64,000 bases of DNA from an uncultured Erythrobacter sp. (GTDB lineage Bacteria > Pseudomonadota > Alphaproteobacteria > Sphingomonadales > Sphingomonadaceae), in assembly GCA_947493165.1 (NCBI GenBank), contig CANLPY010000001.1:930001-994000 (forward strand). Reading direction: 5' to 3'. This document shows, piece after piece, positions 33,677 to 40,614 of the stretch. The stretch's first letter is position 1; every line of letters begins with the position of its first letter. The notes beneath the pieces are model-generated. The model made no database searches. It had not been told where the DNA came from and saw only the letters and a list, made by a program, of their open reading frames with translations. A program made the position numbers and the translations under genes.

Positions 33677-34416
33677 TTTATTTTGGAAGTGAGTTTTGGG
33701 CTGCAATCGTTGGTGCCATTGTCGGGTCGGCAAGTGGTGCAATCCCAGCATATTTGCTTGCGAGAAAAGCCTCCAAAGAGGAAGCAGAAAGAATAGAGGC
33801 AGAACGTGCCCATGAGAGGCGGCTCGCCGGGATCCGCTTCTATTCAGTGCTAACAAGCGTCGCGAATGACACTTTATCAACGCGGCAGCAAATCGAGTGG
33901 ATGATTAACAGCAGAGATGAATCGAAACTGCACAAGCGGGTTTCAGCGTTAGCTGGTGCTCGATCAGAAATACAGAACCCATTCGCTCAACTAGACCTGT
34001 CGGTTTTCGCGAACAAGTCAGGCATTGATCTTATTAATAGGGTCGATTTGTTGGGTAGGGCCTATGAAACACAAATCGCACTACTCCATGAATTCAGGGC
34101 GAAGAAGGAACGTCTTTTCGAGATTTACGAGTCTGCCAAAGAGCGCCATGAAGGGGCCGATGGTAAGACGACCTATAGGATTGCAGGCGATCAGCAAGTT
34201 GTGCTGGCTGATCGCGAAGCCCAAGCAGAAAGCGTCGCTCAAGGTCTAGTCGAATTAACGCGCATGAACTCGGGCCGAGCATATCGGTTGGCCAAAGCCT
34301 ACGATTTATTGGCCGCCAGCGAACTCAAGGAACTCGAGCTTCCGAGAATTGACCTCAGCGCAGCACTATTGAAGTTCGATGATCTCGAAACGAGCGATCA
34401 AGAACAACCTAAGTGA
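33673..34416 (+). CDS. Unknown membrane-anchored coiled-coil protein
   Basis: A 247-residue protein of unknown family. A single N-terminal membrane helix (FWAAIVGAIVGSASGAIPAYLLA) is followed by a highly charged stretch rich in K, E, A and R (residues about 33-50) and then alpha-helical sequence with no cysteines or catalytic motifs. The start is GTG at 33673, overlapping the ettA stop (GTGA). Codon choice looks more A/T-rich than the surrounding genes, suggesting later acquisition. I do not recognise a function. It may be a membrane scaffold or sensor; the coupling to ettA is unusual. Confidence 0.65.
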   Translation: MIYFGSEFWAAIVGAIVGSASGAIPAYLLARKASKEEAERIEAERAHERRLAGIRFYSVLTSVANDTLSTRQQIEWMINSRDESKLHKRVSALAGARSEIQNPFAQLDLSVFANKSGIDLINRVDLLGRAYETQIALLHEFRAKKERLFEIYESAKERHEGADGKTTYRIAGDQQVVLADREAQAESVAQGLVELTRMNSGRAYRLAKAYDLLAASELKELELPRIDLSAALLKFDDLETSDQEQPK

Positions 34417-34423
34417 TATCGCC

Positions 34424-34536
34424 CGTCACCCCGGGAAGCGAAGCTGTGCGCAGCACACCTGATCCGGGGTCCCGCTTTTTGCCTTTTGCGCTTACCCATG
34501 AAGAAAGCGGGATCACGGCTCGGGGGCCGGGATGAC
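34424..34536 (+). repeat. Palindromic repeat element, left copy
   Basis: A complex palindrome. The outer arms GTCACCCCGG (34425-34434) and CCGGGATGAC (34527-34536) are complementary but for one base. Inner stems are CCCCGG/CCGGGG and CCCGCTTT (34471-34478)/AAAGCGGG. It shares GTCACCCCGGG...CCGGGGTCCCGCTTT with the copy at 34863-34898 but in the opposite orientation, so the two face each other across the GIY-YIG gene. This sequence style is that of dispersed alphaproteobacterial intergenic repeats. Confidence 0.75.
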
Positions 34537-34544
34537 CATGAGTA

Positions 34545-34850
34545 TTAGGTTCCTGCCAATTGATCGAACAGGTCGTCCCAATCGGGATTTACTTTCTCAA
34601 CCAGATCGATTTTCCATTGGCGTCGCCAGCGCTTGAGCCGTTTTTCGAACATGATTGCTTCGTCGATTGTTGGGAACGTCTCCGCCCACACCAACCGCTT
34701 CAAACCATATTTGGCGCAAAAGTCCGATCCTGTCCCTTCGCGATGGTGGCTTACACGTGCGACCAAATCAGACGTGACCCCAACGTAGACAGTTCCGCGA
34801 TAACGGTCTGTCATGATGTAGACCCATCCGCCAAGCTGCATCCTGTCCAT
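34545..34850 (-). CDS. GIY-YIG nuclease family protein
   Basis: A 101-residue single-domain GIY-YIG endonuclease-like protein. Seen are WVYIMTD and VYVGVTSDL (the GIY and YIG strands), the following ARVSHHREG with the catalytic arginine, and MFEKRLKRWRRQWKIDLVEKVNP with the metal-binding glutamate. The fold is complete, so catalysis is plausible. The frame is open to 35033, but the extension would translate the palindromic repeat and overlap the next gene, so the ATG at 34850 (or 34841) is preferred. Small stand-alone GIY-YIG proteins of this type are frequent in sphingomonads; the biological role is unknown. Confidence 0.83.
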   Translation of the reverse strand: MDRMQLGGWVYIMTDRYRGTVYVGVTSDLVARVSHHREGTGSDFCAKYGLKRLVWAETFPTIDEAIMFEKRLKRWRRQWKIDLVEKVNPDWDDLFDQLAGT

Positions 34851-34862
34851 CAAGAAGGGTTG

Positions 34863-34898
34863 AAGGAAAGCGGGACCCCGGGTCAAGCCCGGGGTGAC
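34863..34898 (-). repeat. Palindromic repeat element, right copy (inverted)
   Basis: Read on the minus strand, it begins GTCACCCCGGGCTTGACCCG and continues GGGTCCCGCTTTC. The inner palindrome is CCCCGGG/CCCGGGG around a CTTGA loop. It is a shorter relative of the 34424-34536 copy in the opposite orientation. In the extended reading frame of the nuclease gene it encodes VTPGLTRGP, a frequent false N-terminus of such annotations. Confidence 0.75.
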
Positions 34899-34929
34899 GA
34901 GTTTGGGAGAACGATGGTAGGCCCACCCC

Positions 34930-35370
34930 ATGCCCCAATCCTTTGACCGCGCTGTATCCGACTGGCTTGAGGCCGAGGGGATTGTCGACAACGCCGCGTC
35001 CTCCTCCCCCGGCGACATCGCCGACACCGCCAAAGTGCGCGGACTGCTGATCGCGGCGGCGAGAGACGAGCGCTCGGTCAGCTATTCCGAAATGCTCGGG
35101 CTGCTCGGCCATCGTTTCACCCGGCCCAAGATGCGCGCGCTGTGCAAGACGCTCGATGCCATCGACGAGACCGGCCGCGCTGGGGGCGAGCCAGAACTTG
35201 CCGTGCTGGTCGTGCGCGAAAGTGACCGTCTACCCGGCCAAGGCTGGTGGATCGGGGTCGGCGAACGACACGGCTATAAAGGCGAATGGGGAGGCGCAAA
35301 CGCCGCCAAATTTGTGCGCAAAGTGCAGCAAGCCGCTTTCGATTACTGGCGCGCCAAGACAGGCGAGTAG
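34930..35370 (+). CDS. Conserved hypothetical protein
   Basis: A 146-residue protein I do not recognise with certainty. It has an N-terminal helical region (SFDRAVSDWLEAEGIVDN), a central segment with a winged-helix look (VSYSEMLGLLGHRFTRPKMRALCKTLDAIDE), then LAVLVVRESDRLPGQGWWIG and a C-terminal KFVRKVQQAAFDYW helix. The centre superficially resembles the DNA-binding part of alkyltransferases, but the PCHR catalytic motif is absent. It starts 32 bases after the right palindromic repeat, so its promoter probably lies in or across the nuclease cassette. Confidence 0.65.
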   Translation: MPQSFDRAVSDWLEAEGIVDNAASSSPGDIADTAKVRGLLIAAARDERSVSYSEMLGLLGHRFTRPKMRALCKTLDAIDETGRAGGEPELAVLVVRESDRLPGQGWWIGVGERHGYKGEWGGANAAKFVRKVQQAAFDYWRAKTGE

Positions 35371-35564
35371 TCCCGAACTGCGGATTGCAGCGCCCCGATT
35401 TTCCTACTCGAATTCCGCACGCTAACAATTCGGACATGCGTGCGGCCCTCGCCAACCTGGACAATCACGACCTTCAAACCGCATCCGCACGCCGGAACTT
35501 TTCTACTCTAGGACCATGTAACATGCGGTCCATGTCTCGCGTGTGTGAGACGAGCCGAAGAACG

Positions 35565-36146
35565 CTAAGGTGCAACCCAGCGCCCTTCCCACGCTCCGTT
35601 ACCCCGCTCAAATTGCGCCCGCATATGGCCTGTGTGAGCGAGATAGAGCCAATCGACCGTCGCTATCGTAATGCGCAAAAGCGCAAAATTGGGTCGGGCT
35701 GGGATGATTTGCTCATCGTTCGGCTCTACTCCTTCAAATTCAGGCGGCAGGCCGCTCGTCGGCGTATCAGACACAGCGCCCGGCCCTTCGCCCAAATAAC
35801 ACCGCTTCGCAAAATTCTGGCTCGCAGTCCAAGCGCGATCAACCGCATCGCCCTTACGGAGGATCTTAGCCGAACCGCGAACACGGATCTGGATTTTCGC
35901 GCCTTTGTCATAAAACAGGACCGCAACTTTTGGGTCGGCTTCGATGGTTTTGACCTTGGGTGCCCGGATATCAGTGTGAAAACGCAAGGTCCGGCTCTCG
36001 CGATCAAACTCGCGCAGGACCATCACGCGCGCATCAACATCGCTCGTCACGACACAAGGGCTATGGAGTGGTGATTTTCGGTCCTTGGCTGCCTGATCTA
36101 GGCGCTGAACCACATCTTCCCAAACATCATTAAGGGTCTCAACCAT
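35565..36146 (-). CDS. Pyridoxamine 5'-phosphate oxidase-like FMN-binding protein
   Basis: A 193-residue split-barrel flavin-binding protein of the PNPOx-like family. Seen are RVMVLREFD, RTLRFHTDIRAPKV (FMN phosphate-binding region), PKVAVLFYDKGAKIQIRVRG, and a C-terminal IATVDWLYLAHTGHMRAQFER as in sphingomonad members. True PdxH enzymes have a different C-terminal RxxR motif, so pyridoxine oxidation is not assured; FMN-dependent reductase or haem-related roles are also possible. No operon partners. Confidence 0.83.
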   Translation of the reverse strand: MVETLNDVWEDVVQRLDQAAKDRKSPLHSPCVVTSDVDARVMVLREFDRESRTLRFHTDIRAPKVKTIEADPKVAVLFYDKGAKIQIRVRGSAKILRKGDAVDRAWTASQNFAKRCYLGEGPGAVSDTPTSGLPPEFEGVEPNDEQIIPARPNFALLRITIATVDWLYLAHTGHMRAQFERGNGAWEGRWVAP

Positions 36147-36326
36147 GCAGCGTCATTTGGAGCATGTCGACCATCAGTCAATGCCAAATTCGTCATTCAT
36201 GTTTCATCGCCCGAACATGAACGTAACCCTAAACGAGTGGTTAAGTATCGAGACATCGACTCATCTCTAGAACACAGTCATATCAACAAGGCCGTTTGTG
36301 GTGGAGCGGCAAAGTAGGAGGCCCCA

Positions 36327-37391
36327 ATGGCTTTATATCAATTGCTCAAAGGCAGCGCGCTCTCCGCAATCGCAATCGCGATGGCGGTTACGGTCGCTCC
36401 GGTTGAGGCTGAGGCGCAGAGCCGAGGCTTTGAAAATCGCGGGCAGCAAACCCAAGCTAGGTCTGAGCGCCGCTCCAACCGTCAACAGGCGCGCGGTGAA
36501 CGACGTAGCAACCGTCAGCAAGCGCGCGGCCAACGGCGCAGTGAGCGTCGCACGAGCCGAAACGAAGTCCGCACCGACAGGCGCGAATTGCGCCAAACGC
36601 AGCGGCAAGTTCGCGAAGCTCCAGCCAGAGCGCGTACTGAGCGGCGTGCGGAACGTCGAGCTGACCGCAGCGTAGAGCGGCGCGAGAACCGCCAGCAGGC
36701 TCGCCAGCAACGACGGACAACAGAAGCCCGCCGTGGTGGAGACCGCCGTGATCGTCGCGCGGTCGATACTCGGCGCAACCAGACTTATGCAGATCGGAAT
36801 CGCAACCGCGCATATCGTGACGGCAGGCGCGATGGTCGCCGGGCTGAAAACCGGGCAGAGCGCCGTTCAGACAGGCGCGCGGATCGGCGCGCTGGATTCA
36901 GAGATGGCCGCCGCGACGGGAGCCGGTCAGAACGGCGCGCTGATCGCAGGGATCGGTATCGGGATGGTCGCCGTGATGGATATCGCGATAGTCGGCGAGG
37001 ATATCGTGACGGACGGCGCGGATATCGTACGGAACGTCGAGGCTACCGCAACGGCTATCGGGCTGGATACCGCGACCACAAACGGTGGAACCGCACGTGG
37101 CGTAAAAATAACCGGTACAACTGGTACGGCCACCGCCGCGCTCACCGGAACATCTTTCGGATCGGTCGGTATTATTCACCCTATCGTAGTCACCGCTATA
37201 GCCGGGTTGGCATAGGCTTCTTCCTTGATAGTCTATTCTTCTCCTCACGCTATTACATCAACGATCCGTGGCGTTATCGCCTGCCAGAGGTCTACGGACC
37301 GTATCGCTGGGTTCGTTATTTCGATGACGTATTGTTGGTCGATACTTACAGCGGCGAAGTTGTTGACGTGATCCACGACTTCTTCTGGTAA
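36327..37391 (+). CDS. Arginine-rich RcnB-like periplasmic protein
   Basis: A 354-residue exported protein. The signal peptide (ALSAIAIAMAVTVAPVEA, cleavage near AEA-QS) is followed by about 200 residues dominated by repeats of R, D, G, Y, N and Q (RRSNRQQARGE, YRDGRRDGRR). The C-terminal domain (ISPYR-like GRYYSPYRSHRY, YYINDPWRYRLPEVYGPYRWVRY, VLLVDTYSGEVVDVI) matches the RcnB family implicated in periplasmic nickel/cobalt homeostasis in E. coli. The Arg-rich tract is far longer than in RcnB. A strong AGGAGG lies upstream. A perfect terminator follows 23 bases after the stop. Confidence 0.8.
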   Translation: MALYQLLKGSALSAIAIAMAVTVAPVEAEAQSRGFENRGQQTQARSERRSNRQQARGERRSNRQQARGQRRSERRTSRNEVRTDRRELRQTQRQVREAPARARTERRAERRADRSVERRENRQQARQQRRTTEARRGGDRRDRRAVDTRRNQTYADRNRNRAYRDGRRDGRRAENRAERRSDRRADRRAGFRDGRRDGSRSERRADRRDRYRDGRRDGYRDSRRGYRDGRRGYRTERRGYRNGYRAGYRDHKRWNRTWRKNNRYNWYGHRRAHRNIFRIGRYYSPYRSHRYSRVGIGFFLDSLFFSSRYYINDPWRYRLPEVYGPYRWVRYFDDVLLVDTYSGEVVDVIHDFFW

Positions 37392-37413
37392 GTCAGACGG
37401 CCTTTAGCCAACC

Positions 37414-37452
37414 AAGCCCCCGCACGCTGAGATGCAGGCGGGGGCTTTCTTT
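37414..37452 (+). terminator. Rho-independent terminator of the RcnB-like gene
   Basis: The perfect 8-base stem GCCCCCGC (37416-37423)/GCGGGGGC (37438-37445), extended by AA/TT, encloses a 14-base loop and is followed by CTTTCTTTT. It lies 23 bases after the stop codon at 37391. Confidence 0.88.
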
Positions 37453-37519
37453 TGCCTTTTATTGATCGGCGATGGCTGGCAAATAGATGTCACACGTTCT
37501 CAAATTGTGCAGATGCCCC

Positions 37520-38188
37520 ATGTCCAAAACCGCAGCGATCCCTGATCAGTCTTCTCTAAAGCGAGTCGGAAAAACCGTGCGCGATCGGCTTAATGCTGAT
37601 CCTGGCGCGTATAAGGTCGAGACGGAAAAGGCGGAGATTTACGCCGTCGGCGATTTTTTATCGGCATCCGAATGCACCCGGCTTTGCGATATGATCGATG
37701 AAGTTGCGCGGCCATCGTCGCTGCATGAAGACCAAGAGAACGATGGTTTTCGCACCTCATATTCAGGTGACCTGAACCCACACGATAATTTCGTGCGATC
37801 GGTGTCGCGCCGGATTGATGATCTGTTAGGACTCAATCCTACTACTGGCGAAGCAATCCAAGGCCAGCGGTACACTGAAGGCCAGCAGTTTAAGCCGCAC
37901 AACGATTGGTTTCACACCGATCAGGCCTATTGGCCAGCAGAGCGTAAGCGCGGCGGGCAACGAAGCTGGACCGCGATGGTCTTCCTTAGTGATGTCGAGG
38001 AAGGCGGAGAAACGCACTTCACCGAAGTCGGCATAAAGATTGAGCCGAAGCCAGGCGTGTTGTTGGCATGGAATAATGCACTACCTGATGGCACGCCCAA
38101 TCGCGATACGCTGCACGCCGGCACGCCCGTCAGCAAAGGCTCAAAATACGTCATCACGCGCTGGTACCGGACGCGTCAGTGGAAATAG
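37520..38188 (+). CDS. 2OG-Fe(II) oxygenase, prolyl 4-hydroxylase type
   Basis: A 222-residue 2-oxoglutarate- and iron-dependent dioxygenase resembling prolyl 4-hydroxylase alpha subunits. The iron triad is H127 and D129 (HND motif) and H199; the 2OG-binding lysine is K209 (KGSKYVITRWYR). The substrate could be a protein proline or a small molecule. The ATG at 37520 starts a family-like MSKT; an ATG at 37487 in the same frame would add 11 residues. No partners in the neighbourhood. Confidence 0.87.
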   Translation: MSKTAAIPDQSSLKRVGKTVRDRLNADPGAYKVETEKAEIYAVGDFLSASECTRLCDMIDEVARPSSLHEDQENDGFRTSYSGDLNPHDNFVRSVSRRIDDLLGLNPTTGEAIQGQRYTEGQQFKPHNDWFHTDQAYWPAERKRGGQRSWTAMVFLSDVEEGGETHFTEVGIKIEPKPGVLLAWNNALPDGTPNRDTLHAGTPVSKGSKYVITRWYRTRQWK

Positions 38189-38207
38189 CTCTTAACGCAG
38201 CACAAGG

Positions 38208-39848
38208 TCAGGCACTTCGTTCGAGCGCCTCGGCGATCAGCTTGCGACTATTCTCAATACCATAAAGCGCGATAAAGCTGCCCATGCGCGGTCCCTGCTC
38301 GCTACCAAGCAGTGTCTCATACAAGGCTCGGAACCAGTCGCGCAGGTTCTCAAACCCATGCATTTCATTTTTGCCAATTTCATAGACCATGGTCTGCAAC
38401 TCTTCCGCCGCTGCGTCAGATGCCGCCCCAGCCAACGCGGCATCCAAGGCGCGCAAAGCTCCAGCTTCAACCTCTGTTGGTGCGCGCTTGTTGAGCGTCG
38501 GCACAATATAATCGCGAGTGTAAGCGACGGCTGATGCAATCAGAGTGTCAAGTTCTGGGCCGCGCTCAACACCGTCCAAATAGGTGTCGAGATAGTCACC
38601 CAGGCTTTCCTCTGTGGCTTCACCGCCAAGCACGCTCGCAAGATTCAGCAGCAGGCCATATGTCACTGGCAAGCTCTCGCCAGCCCCCGGAGCGTCAGCC
38701 CCTTCATAGCCACCATTCGCGCGCAGCAGATGCCATGCTGGATTGCCCAGTTGCTTATCGAGTGGCTGATCGGTCAAACGCTCACGAAATTGCCAGTAAT
38801 CATCGACCGCGCGCGGGATCACGCCAACATGCAATTGCTTTGCGCTTTTGGGGTTGGGAAATATGTAAAAGCCAAGGCTCTCTTCTGAGCCATAGGTAAG
38901 CCATTCCTCAATTGTCAGGCCGTTGCCTTTCGACTTGGAAATCTTTTCACCATTGGCATCAAGGAACAGCTCATAGATCAATCCCTCTGGTTTGCGCCCG
39001 CCCAGCACCTTGGCGATTTTACCTGACTGTACGCCGGTATCAGTCAAATCCTTGCCGTACATTTCATAATCAACGCCAAGCGCGACCCAACGCATTGCGA
39101 AATCGACTTTCCATTGCAGCTTGGCCATGCCGCCAAGCGCGCTTTGTTCAACGACCCTGCCGTCTTCATCAGTAAAACGGATCGTGCCAGCATTGGCATC
39201 AATCACTTCCACCGGCACTTGCAGAACGTGACCTGTGTTCGGCGAAATGGGCATTAATGGCGAATATGTCGCAGCACGTTCTGCCCGCAAGGTCGGTAGC
39301 ATGATGTCGAGGATTGCTTGATTGTTTGCGAGTACATTCTTCAGCGCGTCGTCAAAACCGCCCGCATTATAGCGATCACTCGCAGCTACAAATTCGTAGT
39401 CGAAACCAAAGCGATCCAAAAAATCGCGCAGCATCGCATTGTTGTGATGCGCGAAGCTTTCATACTTTTCGAACGGATCAGGTATCCGGGAAAGCGGCTT
39501 GTTCAGGTGCTCCGCTAACATATCCTGATTGGGCAGGTTAGTCGGGACTTTGCGAAGTCCGTCCATATCATCGCTGAAAGCAACAAGCCGTGTCTTGCCG
39601 TCTTCAGGCCTTGCACCGATCAGCGCTTCGAATGCCCGGCGGACAAAGGTTGTGCGCAGCACCTCTTGAAACGTACCGATATGCGGCAAACCGCTAGGCC
39701 CATAGCCCGTCTCAAATAGGATCGGCGAACCATCGGGTTTTTGGCCGTTGGGATAACGTTTCAACAAACGCTGCGCCTCTTGAAATGGCCAAGCTTTGGA
39801 AGCACGCGCAGCTTCCATGAGTTCATTGATCGTTGCACTGTTCGTCAT
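38208..39848 (-). CDS. lysS: Lysyl-tRNA synthetase, class I
   Basis: A 546-residue class I LysRS (LysK), the archaeal-type enzyme that alphaproteobacteria use in place of the common class II LysRS. Seen are the HIGH-like motif GLPHIGT (53-59) and the KMSKS-like KISKSK (302-307), plus the C-terminal anticodon-binding alpha-helical cage. I chose the ATG at 39848 (MTNSATINEL); the frame is open to 39995 but that stretch lacks family-like sequence. The upstream 766-base gap holds a terminator on the other strand. Confidence 0.96.
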   Translation of the reverse strand: MTNSATINELMEAARASKAWPFQEAQRLLKRYPNGQKPDGSPILFETGYGPSGLPHIGTFQEVLRTTFVRRAFEALIGARPEDGKTRLVAFSDDMDGLRKVPTNLPNQDMLAEHLNKPLSRIPDPFEKYESFAHHNNAMLRDFLDRFGFDYEFVAASDRYNAGGFDDALKNVLANNQAILDIMLPTLRAERAATYSPLMPISPNTGHVLQVPVEVIDANAGTIRFTDEDGRVVEQSALGGMAKLQWKVDFAMRWVALGVDYEMYGKDLTDTGVQSGKIAKVLGGRKPEGLIYELFLDANGEKISKSKGNGLTIEEWLTYGSEESLGFYIFPNPKSAKQLHVGVIPRAVDDYWQFRERLTDQPLDKQLGNPAWHLLRANGGYEGADAPGAGESLPVTYGLLLNLASVLGGEATEESLGDYLDTYLDGVERGPELDTLIASAVAYTRDYIVPTLNKRAPTEVEAGALRALDAALAGAASDAAAEELQTMVYEIGKNEMHGFENLRDWFRALYETLLGSEQGPRMGSFIALYGIENSRKLIAEALERSA

Positions 39849-40614
39849 AGCACAGGGGCTTTTGCTGAAAGGGAGTAAAGGTGCAAGCAAGAAGGTCTTG
39901 TGCGCTCGCAATACCGCCGGCCTTTCTCGATGGAATCCATGCGCGATGTGACGCGTTCTAATGCACCAAAAAGTGCAGCATCCTACTTTTTTCATAATTA
40001 CGGGATCAAATTGCGAGTTCGGGTCGTTGACAATCCATACCCACCGGCAACGTCACTTATCCCGATTGCAACTTGGCGTTGATAAATGTTCTTAGAATAA
40101 ACTGGCGGGTCGCACTTGAGAGAGCGGTGTAGCACCTTGGTGCTGCACCGCTTTTTCTTGCAATCAACTTGCTGTGCAGTATCACATTGTGCCGTCGATC
40201 CTCGCAATTTTGTAGCCGCGAACGATGTATTCATCATAGGCGCGGCATAATTAGCGACGGTCGGGAAAACGGTATTTTGTGATCGTGTAGGCGTTAGATC
40301 AGCTCGTGCCGGTATCACCGATTTTTATTTCGGGAGCGCCATACGCGAATTGAAAAATCTAAACCGTCAAAAATTGCGATAACTCCTCAGGCTTTACGCA
40401 CACCTTCGTCCCAAATCGCAAAAACCTGCTAAAGCCTGAAGAGCAAACGTTTACTTTTCGTTCCTCTGCGCACATTCTCAAAGGTGTGAGCAATACCTCT
40501 TCTGCCTCGCTTACCCCAGCGCTTTCGTTACCCGCGCTCCATGCCAGCCATTCTGGCAATTGGCTGCGTTCGCCATCTGGCGAGACAAGCGCTGTCTCGA
40601 AAGGCGATGCGATC
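39849..40614. other. Non-coding intergenic region with an isolated terminator
   Basis: A 766-base gap between the divergent lysS and DinG-like genes. It holds the upstream promoter regions of both, a strong + strand terminator at 40122-40158, a small TGCAC-CAAAAA-GTGCA inverted repeat near 39960-39976 and a candidate promoter near 40073-40101 (TTGGCG, 17-base spacer, AATAAA). Nothing else recognisable was seen; the short open frames present have no coding character. Confidence 0.5.
40122..40158 (+). terminator. Strong intrinsic terminator without an obvious gene upstream
   Basis: A 13-base stem GCGGTGTAGCACC (40124-40136)/GGTGCTGCACCGC (40139-40151) with one G-U pair and a tight loop, followed directly by TTTTTCTT on the + strand. 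No + strand gene lies between 39849 and here, so it may end a small RNA (see findings). Confidence 0.8.

Larger units (their letters stand above)
34424..34898. mobile_element. Candidate repeat-flanked GIY-YIG cassette
   Basis: A compact unit of about 475 bases: left palindromic repeat, a minus-strand GIY-YIG nuclease gene with almost no spacer, and an inverted right palindromic repeat. No target-site duplication is obvious. The layout resembles REP-associated transposase (RAYT) units but with a GIY-YIG nuclease in place of the tyrosine transposase. Mobility is inferred from the arrangement and is not shown by the sequence. Confidence 0.5.

Noticed and set aside
34851..35033. Long N-terminal extension of the GIY-YIG gene
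   Set aside because: The extension translates the palindromic repeat and overlaps the next gene's start; the family fold begins at the ATG at 34850 or 34841.
36733..37215. A 160-codon hydrophobic open frame on the + strand inside the RcnB-like gene
   Set aside because: It is a by-product of the arginine codon composition of the annotated frame, with no ribosome site and no independent start context.
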